58,644 nucleotides of DNA from a virus. Where the stretch lies: the IMG/VR virus record IMGVR_UViG_3300025652_000075, positions 1 through 58,644 of that record, one strand, 5' to 3'. Both the position numbers and the translations under genes were made by a program. Under the pieces are notes generated by a model. The model was not told the origin of the DNA and made no database searches. It was given only the letters and a program-made list of their open reading frames with translations. Numbering within the stretch: the first letter of the stretch is position 1; every line of letters starts with the position of its first letter. Shown in pieces: positions 41,282-47,485 of this stretch.

Positions 41282-41310
41282 ATTATATCATCTTTTACTA
41301 TAGATGTAAA
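41282..41310 (-). promoter_or_regulatory. Sigma70-type early promoter upstream of gene 43
   Basis: Minus strand TTTACA (41305-41310), 17-nt spacer, TATAAT (41282-41287), only 6 nt from the ATG at 41275; +1 would fall at or next to the start codon. Confidence 0.8.
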
Positions 41311-41321
41311 TACTAAAGTTA

Positions 41322-41363
41322 ATAATAAAAGGGTTCCCCATCTCTGAAGAACCCTTTTATTAT
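41322..41363 (-). terminator. Intrinsic terminator after the Hsp20 gene
   Basis: 15-bp perfect stem ATAATAAAAGGGTTC / GAACCCTTTTATTAT (41322-41336 with 41349-41363). The stem ends supply the U-rich tract on the minus strand. Confidence 0.85.
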
Positions 41364-41385
41364 GTTTAAACATAAAGTTTAATAT

Positions 41386-41811
41386 TCAGACGCTATAGTT
41401 GGGAAGAATAGTAAACTCCTTTGGTTTCATTTCTTCAGGAATTTCTTTCTTTAGTAGAACTGAAAGTATACCATCAACAAGCGCTACTTGCTCGACACGA
41501 ATGTGATCGGCTAATGTAAACTTCTTGATGAAACTTCGAGTAGCAATTCCTTTGTGAAGATATTCTTTATCTCCATTTAGATCGACACAATCTGCTTCAA
41601 CGATAAGTTGATCTCCGTCTTGTTTGACGGAAAGATCTTTATCACTGAAGCCTGCGACTGCTAGTGCGATTTCAAACTCATCTTCACCATGCTTCACAAT
41701 ATTGTGAGGAGGATAAGATGCTTTCTCTCTTGATTCTAATCTGTCAAAGATTGAATCGAACCCAACCGCGAAAGAACGCGGTAACGAATTTAATGTATTT
41801 GTTAATGTCAT
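41386..41811 (-). CDS. Small heat-shock protein, Hsp20/IbpA-like (141 aa)
   Basis: Alpha-crystallin domain: NIVKHGEDEFEIALAVAGF, DLSVKQDGDQLIVEAD, LHKGIATRSFIKKFTLADH, and VALVDGILSVLLKKEIPEE. The N-terminus TNTLNSLPRSFAVGFDSIFDRL matches the IbpA-like start. Hsp20 genes are common in T4-like cyanophages and other marine T4-like phages, where the chaperone probably assists folding of virion or replication proteins. It precedes a strong terminator. The ~100-bp leader holds a small CGATACAA/TTGTATCG hairpin. Confidence 0.9.
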   Translation of the reverse strand: MTLTNTLNSLPRSFAVGFDSIFDRLESREKASYPPHNIVKHGEDEFEIALAVAGFSDKDLSVKQDGDQLIVEADCVDLNGDKEYLHKGIATRSFIKKFTLADHIRVEQVALVDGILSVLLKKEIPEEMKPKEFTILPNYSV

Positions 41812-41913
41812 TTTGTTTTATTTTGAACTCCTTATAAAAGCGAGTTATATTTTAGTAATTCGAGATCCTTTCGGCATCTCTACGATACAAAAACTTATTG
41901 TATCGAAATCTAT

Positions 41914-42168
41914 TTATACTCGAATACCGAGTTTTTTTAAATATTCTTCAGCGTCATCTTCAGAATCAAACAGAGGACCTTCCATTCTACCTTTAACAAA
42001 GATAGCGTGACCGCCTCGGCTTTGAGCCCATCTAATTGAAATCTTTCCAGCTTTAAACTTTTTCTTAAGATCTGAATTCATCGCATTTGTCCTTTTATCC
42101 ATCGCTTTTTGTTGAGCTGGAGTATAAGCAATACGCAATCCCTCTAAATATTGTTTAAAACTTTTCAT
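41914..42168 (-). CDS. Small packaged-protein candidate with MKSF leader (84 aa)
   Basis: MKSFKQYLEGLRIAYTPAQQ begins like the T4 capsid-targeting sequence. The candidate cut is less clean here (Y-L-E|G: the residue three before the bond is Tyr). The mature part is basic (LKKKFKAGKISIRWAQSRGG) with a beta-hairpin and acidic helix (DSEDDAEEYLKKLG). It follows two genes with a different shared leader and late boxes. Function unknown. Confidence 0.65.
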   Translation of the reverse strand: MKSFKQYLEGLRIAYTPAQQKAMDKRTNAMNSDLKKKFKAGKISIRWAQSRGGHAIFVKGRMEGPLFDSEDDAEEYLKKLGIRV

Positions 42169-42170
42169 TT

Positions 42171-42512
42171 CTAATAATCAAATGGTGGTGTGGTAATCTT
42201 GCTATTTTGTGTAGCATACCAAGTACCTTTTACCATCCAATAATGATGCTTATCAGTTACTAGCACCCAGAATTCTCCTTTAGGAATAGGTGCTGTAGCT
42301 TTCTTAAATGTCTTCGTAACAGGTGCTCCACTTGGCCAATTATCAGAAGCCTTTTCTGCAGGACTGACTGAGTTCTCTCCATTATTAATAGCAATTACAA
42401 GTTTCGAACCTTTGTAATCAGTTTGAAAATCAAGGTACTCGGCCGGAGCTTTCTTTGATACTTCTGTTAAAGCCTGCCTTTGATTAGGAAGTAAATATTT
42501 CTCAGTACTCAT
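42171..42512 (-). CDS. Packaged-protein candidate, MSTEKYLLPN leader, copy 1 (113 aa)
   Basis: Begins MSTEKYLLPNQRQALTEVSK, sharing 10 identical residues with the next gene; L-T-E|V fits the protease rule. The body (EYLDFQTDYKGSKLVIAIN...KGEFWVLVTDKHHYWMVKGTWY) is a beta-rich domain unrelated to the neighbour's body. A perfect late box lies exactly 5 nt before the ATG. Function unknown. Confidence 0.68.
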   Translation of the reverse strand: MSTEKYLLPNQRQALTEVSKKAPAEYLDFQTDYKGSKLVIAINNGENSVSPAEKASDNWPSGAPVTKTFKKATAPIPKGEFWVLVTDKHHYWMVKGTWYATQNSKITTPPFDY

Positions 42513-42517
42513 ACTAT

Positions 42518-42525
42518 TATTTATA
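42518..42525 (-). promoter_or_regulatory. T4-type late promoter box
   Basis: Perfect TATAAATA, exactly 5 nt (atagt) before the ATG at 42512. Confidence 0.75.
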
Positions 42526-42536
42526 TTTATTAAAGA

Positions 42537-42887
42537 TTAATTATCATTGCTACCTTGAGTATATAAATTAGTAAAGAACCAGTACGCTAATGTATCTTTT
42601 TTAAATGGATTCTTTGGTTCTTTATCACCATTATATCCAGCGCTATATGCTTTATCATATGGTTTTTTATACATTAAATCTTCAAGTGGACCTACTAAAG
42701 AAGTGGCTATTTTGTTCCATAGATTATTGGTATCTTTAGAGGTTGCTTTTGTTTTAGGAGCATCATTAATTAGTTTCAGAACCTCTTCTTTTTTCTTTGG
42801 AATTGTAATTGATTCTTTAATAGATTCGGTTTTAGATTCATCTAAACGCTTCTTCTCATTAGGCAGTAAATATTTTTCAGTGCTCAT
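42537..42887 (-). CDS. Packaged-protein candidate, MSTEKYLLPN leader, copy 2 (116 aa)
   Basis: Begins MSTEKYLLPNEKKRLDESK with L-D-E|S fitting the protease rule, followed by TESIKESITIP, which echoes the ESIEEA sites of the polyprotein at 16.5-18.4 kb. The body (LWNKIATSLVGPLEDLMYKK...KDTLAYWFFTNLY) is helical and different from copy 1. A perfect late box lies exactly 5 nt before the ATG. Not recognised. Confidence 0.68.
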   Translation of the reverse strand: MSTEKYLLPNEKKRLDESKTESIKESITIPKKKEEVLKLINDAPKTKATSKDTNNLWNKIATSLVGPLEDLMYKKPYDKAYSAGYNGDKEPKNPFKKDTLAYWFFTNLYTQGSNDN

Positions 42888-42892
42888 GCTAT

Positions 42893-42900
42893 TATTTATA
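42893..42900 (-). promoter_or_regulatory. T4-type late promoter box
   Basis: Perfect TATAAATA, exactly 5 nt (atagc) before the ATG at 42887, just after the regA stop. Confidence 0.75.
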
Positions 42901-42903
42901 ATA

Positions 42904-43329
42904 TTACTTCTTTACGTTGCCAATATTATATTTTGAGTTAAGAGTCCAATTCTTCTTTTCTTTAAATGGTACAATTTTAATTTTTTTTAAGTTAGTCTTT
43001 TCACTAGCCTTTGTATAGTTTGCTAATTCAAGCAAACCCCAATCAGATAAGAGAGTTGTAATAGTGTTCCTTCTTTTAAAATCTTCAATAGTAAACGTTG
43101 ACGGTTTACCATCAAGTAGAAACAATTCTTTAAAGTGTAGAATAAAGTATCGCCCTTGCTTATGAAGAATATGACAGCTTTGAAATAAAGTGTTTTGGTC
43201 TTTTTGAGAAGAGACTCCAATTCGAGTAAGAGTTTCTTTTACTTTAAGAAAATCGTCTGGCTCAGCCAAATAGATCTCAAGCATATGATCAGGAGACCAG
43301 CTCATTATTTTTTCATTATCAGTATTCAT
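42904..43329 (-). CDS. regA: Translational repressor RegA
   Basis: 141 aa. Near-identity by eye to T4 RegA blocks: DDFLKVKETLTRIGVSS, FQSCHILHKQGRYFILHFKELF, SDWGLLEL and the C-terminal WTLNSKYNIGN. RegA binds start regions of early mRNAs and blocks initiation. The protein has a 17-residue N-terminal extension relative to T4 (Met1 at 43329; a later start at Met8 or Met15 is possible). Order 45-44-62-regA matches T4. A late-type AATAAATA (43336-43343) precedes it. Confidence 0.94.
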   Translation of the reverse strand: MNTDNEKIMSWSPDHMLEIYLAEPDDFLKVKETLTRIGVSSQKDQNTLFQSCHILHKQGRYFILHFKELFLLDGKPSTFTIEDFKRRNTITTLLSDWGLLELANYTKASEKTNLKKIKIVPFKEKKNWTLNSKYNIGNVKK

Positions 43330-43335
43330 TATAGT

Positions 43336-43343
43336 TATTTATT
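43336..43343 (-). promoter_or_regulatory. Late-type box (AATAAATA) before regA
   Basis: One mismatch to TATAAATA, 6 nt before the ATG at 43329. It could be chance in this AT-rich setting, since regA is normally co-transcribed with 45-44-62. Confidence 0.35.
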
Positions 43344-43782
43344 ATGCTTTTCCGCCCTTATCATGATGACGGTGTAGAGCTTTTAACTCTTCTTTATTAA
43401 ATAAATCCAACACATCTCGCGCTTTTTCAGAACTATATCCATAATGATCCATGATAATTTTAATATCATCGCTGTCAGGAATTGCTTTAAACCATTTACT
43501 AAATCTTTTACGAGGACGTAATACGTTCTTATAAAAATCGTATTGCATTCTAGCAGGGAGATGATAATTCATATTCATCTCATTAGCAAATAGAATAGTA
43601 TCATTAAACTGAGATAACCCTCGGTTAATCATAAATGGAGTATAAGCTTTCTCAGGACTATCAGGGTCTGGTAAAGATTCACTAGAATCAGCAGTTACAC
43701 CTTTAAGAATATCCGGAGCTTTAGAACCTGCATTAATATTATTTAAAATATCAAAGAAGGAAAGTTTTTTAACTTTGCTCAT
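43342..43782 (-). CDS. 62: Clamp-loader small subunit (T4 gp62)
   Basis: 146 aa from the ATG at 43782, which overlaps the gene 44 stop as TAATG; an in-frame ATG 9 nt upstream lies inside gene 44. Recognisable blocks are KKLSFFDILNNI, YTPFMINRGLSQFNDTILFANEMN and PRKRFSKWFK. T4 gp62 (187 aa) forms the loader with four gp44. Function rests on position and these conserved blocks. Confidence 0.9.
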   Translation of the reverse strand: MSKVKKLSFFDILNNINAGSKAPDILKGVTADSSESLPDPDSPEKAYTPFMINRGLSQFNDTILFANEMNMNYHLPARMQYDFYKNVLRPRKRFSKWFKAIPDSDDIKIIMDHYGYSSEKARDVLDLFNKEELKALHRHHDKGGKA

Positions 43783-44717
43783 TACTTCCATTTAATGTTT
43801 GCCATTAACTCTACTAAACAGGCAACCATGTTGATTTCTTTATCACCACAGAACGCTGCTTTGTAACTATAATCGGCAATGATTAAAACCGCAGAAGGAA
43901 TAGATGAAGGATCCGCATAATCATATAATGAATCGTATATCTTTCTAAATACAACAGTACTATCAAGAGATGTATTATTGCATACCCATCCTCGCATTCC
44001 TTTAAAGTCTTTTGACTTTAAGAAAGTAATAACCTCAGAAATATTAGAATCAGATACTCCAAGCAAAACAGTTGGGGGAATCTCACCGCTCGCTCCATAT
44101 CGTTGGCACTCACCAATAATCCTTCTCCAATCTGGAGCATATCTAATAATAAGTTCGGCTAGTATTTTATCTTCATACTTAACGCCTTCCTTATCTAATA
44201 TAGTTTTTAAACGCGATAGGAACTTACCAGCAAGTGCGGCAAGATCCTTTTTGTTTGTATTAAACTCAATGACTGAACACCTGCTATGCAACGGCTCAAT
44301 GATTCGATTCTTAAAATTGCAAGTTAAGATAAACCTACAGTTATTAGAGAACTCCTCAATGAAACCGCGCAAAGCAGGCTGTGTACTTTGAGCGTTAAGG
44401 TAATCTGCTTCATCTAGAATGATTACCTTTAAACCGCCGCCAAGACTAACACTACTAGCAAACTGTTTAATCTTATTTCTCAATACGTCAATACCAGATT
44501 CTTCCGAACCGTTAATCAGCATATAGTCAAGATTAAGTTGATTGCATAATGCTTTTGCTACAGTTGTTTTTCCAAGACCAGCTGTGCCGGTCAATAACAT
44601 GTTGTGAACCTCTCCTGATTTTACAATAGAATTAAATGTTTTCTTTAATTCGTTAGGAAGGATACAATCGTCAATCGTGGTTGGGCGATACTTTTCGCAC
44701 CAAAGTGTTTCAGTCAT
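43782..44717 (-). CDS. 44: Clamp-loader ATPase (T4 gp44)
   Basis: AAA+ clamp loader, 311 aa (T4 319). LLTGTAGLGKTTVAKAL (Walker A, about 40-56), KVIILDEADYLN (Walker B), FILTCNFKNRI (sensor 1), EPLHSRCSVIEF (SRC arginine finger) and APDWRRIIGECQRY (sensor 2). It opens and loads gp45. Stop and gp62 start overlap (TAATG), favouring coupled translation; T4 has the same arrangement. Confidence 0.97.
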   Translation of the reverse strand: MTETLWCEKYRPTTIDDCILPNELKKTFNSIVKSGEVHNMLLTGTAGLGKTTVAKALCNQLNLDYMLINGSEESGIDVLRNKIKQFASSVSLGGGLKVIILDEADYLNAQSTQPALRGFIEEFSNNCRFILTCNFKNRIIEPLHSRCSVIEFNTNKKDLAALAGKFLSRLKTILDKEGVKYEDKILAELIIRYAPDWRRIIGECQRYGASGEIPPTVLLGVSDSNISEVITFLKSKDFKGMRGWVCNNTSLDSTVVFRKIYDSLYDYADPSSIPSAVLIIADYSYKAAFCGDKEINMVACLVELMANIKWK

Positions 44718-44743
44718 AATATAAATTTAAGTCAATTTTTAGT

Positions 44744-45019
44744 TTAGGCTTTTGCCGGCTCAAGAATGTCTGAGGTAGCTTCTTCGGTTTCTTCAGCAGA
44801 AACTTCTCCAGTTGCTTCTTCGGCTTCAGGAGCGGCTTCAGGTGCAGGAAGGAATGCGCGCATATAATCAAATACTTGACCAACGGTTGACATTTCTTCT
44901 GCTTTAATCGCACCACGCTCTGTGCATGCTGCGATTACTCGACATACCATTGCTACTGCTCCAAGGTTAATTTCGACAGTTTCAGGTGTTTCCGTTGCGG
45001 TATTTTCTTCGTTTTCCAT
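44744..45019 (-). CDS. Conserved small protein between 45 and 44 (91 aa)
   Basis: A short helical core (INLGAVAMVCRVIAACTERGAIKAEEMSTVGQVFDYMRAF) between acidic, Ala/Glu-rich low-complexity ends. Similar proteins sit between 45 and 44 in T4-like marine phages, including cyanophages; function unknown. T4 has the RNA-polymerase-binding RpbA close to 45, but I see no resemblance. Confidence 0.68.
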   Translation of the reverse strand: MENEENTATETPETVEINLGAVAMVCRVIAACTERGAIKAEEMSTVGQVFDYMRAFLPAPEAAPEAEEATGEVSAEETEEATSDILEPAKA

Positions 45020-45058
45020 AATTATGTTTTGTTGTTTTGTTGTTTTTACTTTACTAGT

Positions 45059-45730
45059 TTAGTTATAAGTTGATGTTTTTTCAAGGGCGATGTAGTATTT
45101 TACAGGCACCGATGTATTTATCCACTCACTGATTAGCTTCGAACTAACTTTTACATTATAGTCTCCGCTAAGAACTTTTAAATTCGCGATGAGGAACTGC
45201 AGATCAAAAGATGATTTACATTCGTTATCTTCATCGAGAATAATTGAAAATGTATTTGCTGATGGGTTCTTTGGATCAACCACGGCTAAAGTAACTACGC
45301 CGTCTTCGCCTTTGAGCGAAACGATAGCATGATTCATTACACGAGCTGCGCTCCTAATTTGAGTTAAAGTATTACCACTAATTGATACACTTACTTCAGT
45401 TGATGGCATTGTGATTTCGTTTTGAGGCGAAGTAAGAATGCTTTCATCGGCGAAGCGATAAGATGCTTTAGCTTTTCCATTTTGTAGAGTTACTGATTCG
45501 CCGTTAAAGGAAAGCTCAGGCTCATCTACCAAGTTAACTACATTGATAAATTCGTTAAGATCATAGATTCCAAATTGAGAATCAAATGTTTCTGTAATTT
45601 CAGCTACGGCAAAAATATTCTTTGCTTCGGCAATTGTGCTTAGAGAATTCCCAGGCTTAACAACCAAATTTGGATTGATATCTGAAAAGTTCTTTAGGAT
45701 GTTTAAGGTGTCGTTTGATAACGTTGTCAT
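45059..45730 (-). CDS. 45: Sliding clamp (T4 gp45)
   Basis: 223 aa (T4 228), two repeated PCNA-type domains. Recognisable blocks: LSNDTLNILKNFSDINPNLVV, FGIYDLNEFINVVNL, KASYRFADESIL and the C-terminal SVPVKYYIALEKTS. It tethers gp43 and is the mobile activator of gp55-dependent late transcription. First gene of 45-(small)-44-62-regA behind its own sigma70-type promoter. Confidence 0.96.
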   Translation of the reverse strand: MTTLSNDTLNILKNFSDINPNLVVKPGNSLSTIAEAKNIFAVAEITETFDSQFGIYDLNEFINVVNLVDEPELSFNGESVTLQNGKAKASYRFADESILTSPQNEITMPSTEVSVSISGNTLTQIRSAARVMNHAIVSLKGEDGVVTLAVVDPKNPSANTFSIILDEDNECKSSFDLQFLIANLKVLSGDYNVKVSSKLISEWINTSVPVKYYIALEKTSTYN

Positions 45731-45736
45731 AATGAT

Positions 45737-45765
45737 ATTATATTCTAATTGCAGTGATTTGTAAA
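45737..45765 (-). promoter_or_regulatory. Sigma70-type early promoter upstream of gene 45
   Basis: Minus strand TTTACA (45760-45765), 17-nt spacer, TATAAT (45737-45742), 6 nt from the ATG at 45730, so the leader would be almost absent. Confidence 0.8.
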
Positions 45766-45776
45766 TAAAAAAAGTA

Positions 45777-45809
45777 ACCGTGCCAGGACCACCACAACCC
45801 TGGCACGGT
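45777..45809 (-). terminator. Intrinsic terminator
   Basis: 11-bp GC-rich stem ACCGTGCCAGG / CCTGGCACGGT (45777-45787 with 45799-45809), followed on the minus strand by TACTTTTTTTA. It ends the MoxR/VWA operon. Confidence 0.92.
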
Positions 45810-45826
45810 ACTATTATTACCGTCTA

Positions 45827-46084
45827 TTAACGTTTTGCCTTAGGACTAACTAGGGTGTATCGCTTAACGGTAGTACCGCCGCGTAGGCGGTGAGAGTTAG
45901 AGTAAATCTTAACACCTCGCTCTGTGCGAAGGCGATTTACGACACGGCGGGGATCGCCAATGCCAGCCATTTTTGCATCTTCAACTGAGAACTCTTCGCC
46001 TCGGTTAAGACATTCGGCAACGGCGTCTGATTGACTGTTGCGTTTAACGAGCGTGCGGAATTTGGCAATTTGTTGTTTATTCAT
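45827..46084 (-). CDS. Small basic, probably DNA-binding protein (85 aa)
   Basis: I start at ATG 46084 (MNKQQIAKFRTLVK); an in-frame GTG at 46150 would add a TTK-rich stretch and overlap the MoxR gene. The sequence SDAVAECLNRGEEFSVEDAKMAGIGDPRRVVNRLRTERGV reads like a winged helix-turn-helix with recognition helix, then a basic wing (YSNSHRLRGGTTVKRYTL). Possibly a transcriptional regulator. Last gene of its operon. Confidence 0.65.
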   Translation of the reverse strand: MNKQQIAKFRTLVKRNSQSDAVAECLNRGEEFSVEDAKMAGIGDPRRVVNRLRTERGVKIYSNSHRLRGGTTVKRYTLVSPKAKR

Positions 46085-46130
46085 ATTTGTTGTTTTTGTT
46101 GTTTTTGTTGTTATAGCCGTTTGTTGTTTA

Positions 46131-47351
46131 TTAGTGTTGGCTAGTATCACTAGAGTTTTCGTCAGTTGAGTTTTCGTCAGTCGTGAAATTCATATCTCTG
46201 TCAATTTGATTTGTATCAATCTTGGTATAGAGATCGAGGAAAGCTTCCTTAGTCTCATCTTCGAATCGAGTGATACACATCTTAATTGCTTCTAGGCGAT
46301 TATTAAAGATTGAGAGAGCTTTAACAATGTGGCATAGTCGGCGAGTTGAGATCAATTCGTCAACGCCCTCGCTTTCGTAAGTCTTACGGATAACTGCGCC
46401 CCAGCTGACGAGTTTATCGGCAAAATCATCGTGCCCTCTGACATCGCATGAAGTCATATGCTTCTTAATAATTTTTAGTTCGACATTATATGCGGGGAAG
46501 GGCTGATCGATACTTGCTACGAATCGTTCTACGAAAGCATCATCAATGATTTGTGCGGCAGAGTATCGTCCATCATCGGCACCCCGCCCCTTAGTATTCG
46601 CCGTTGCAATAACGTTGAACCCAGGAGCGGGGTGAACTACGCCACCCGTTTTCTTTACCATCACCGGCTTACCTTCCAAGACGCCTTGGAGACACATGAT
46701 CTTATTTGAACCTCGGTCCATTTCGTCGATCAATAGTATACATCCAGCTTCCATGGCTTTTAGTACCGGTCCTTTTTGGAATACAGTCTCACCATTGATG
46801 AGACGAAAACCACCAATCAGATCGTCTTCATCAGTTTCTGGTGATATCTGTACTCGAACATATTCGCGCTTTGCCTTTGCGCAGGCTTGTTCAACCATCA
46901 TTGTTTTCCCGTTTCCTGACATTCCACTAATGTACAGAGGGAAAAATTGTTTTGAGTCGATAATCTTCTTAATCTTTGAGAAGTCGCCCCATGAAATAAA
47001 GTTAGGATCTACCTCTGGGATATAAACATCGTCATTGGAAACCGATTGGACCGAAGTGGCAAATTTGAAATTCTCATCAGCAGAGTTACTTTGCTGAGGT
47101 TGAGCCACCGAAGCTTTCTTTTGCGTAGGCTTAGTTAGGCAGACATTGCGCATGTCCCATTCACCTCGCTTTGGGCCGGAGTGCATAAAGGTTTCTTTGG
47201 CACTATTGTAACTATAACCGTGGGCTCTAGCGTGTGTGTAAATATCCTTCGTTTTAACGATTGGATATGTTGAGACTGCTTGTTCTAATTCTGACATTAC
47301 AGTGTCATAGTTGGACTCAGGCTTCTGCGTATTTGTGGTGTCTTTTTTCAT
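46131..47351 (-). CDS. MoxR-type AAA+ ATPase (annotated CobS in related phages)
   Basis: AAA+ core: PLYISGMSGNGKTMMVEQA (Walker A, about 140-158), ETDEDDLIGGFRLING (MoxR insert), ILLIDEMDRGSNKIM (Walker B), NVIATANTKGRGADDGRYS (sensor 1) and DDAFVERFVASID (arginine finger). The N-terminus holds a small HTH-like domain. MoxR ATPases act with VWA proteins to remodel or insert metals into partners. The VWA gene lies directly upstream (47486-49843) in the same orientation. Confidence 0.9.
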   Translation of the reverse strand: MKKDTTNTQKPESNYDTVMSELEQAVSTYPIVKTKDIYTHARAHGYSYNSAKETFMHSGPKRGEWDMRNVCLTKPTQKKASVAQPQQSNSADENFKFATSVQSVSNDDVYIPEVDPNFISWGDFSKIKKIIDSKQFFPLYISGMSGNGKTMMVEQACAKAKREYVRVQISPETDEDDLIGGFRLINGETVFQKGPVLKAMEAGCILLIDEMDRGSNKIMCLQGVLEGKPVMVKKTGGVVHPAPGFNVIATANTKGRGADDGRYSAAQIIDDAFVERFVASIDQPFPAYNVELKIIKKHMTSCDVRGHDDFADKLVSWGAVIRKTYESEGVDELISTRRLCHIVKALSIFNNRLEAIKMCITRFEDETKEAFLDLYTKIDTNQIDRDMNFTTDENSTDENSSDTSQH

Positions 47352-47412
47352 AATGTAATTTGATGGTGTAATGGGAGGTACTTAGCGAATCCGTTCCCTT
47401 CCTTGTAGATAT

Positions 47413-47441
47413 ATTATAAACTAAATCTTAGTGAATGTAAA
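47413..47441 (-). promoter_or_regulatory. Sigma70-type early promoter upstream of the MoxR-like gene
   Basis: Minus strand TTTACA (47436-47441), 17-nt spacer, TATAAT (47413-47418). Confidence 0.8.
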
Positions 47442-47485
47442 TAGAATAATGATAGAAAATGCATTTATTTTCACATTTTTTCCTA

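Noticed and set aside
43978-44391. 137-codon plus-strand open frame opposite gene 44
   Set aside because: Gene 44 is certain; this is its complement shadow.
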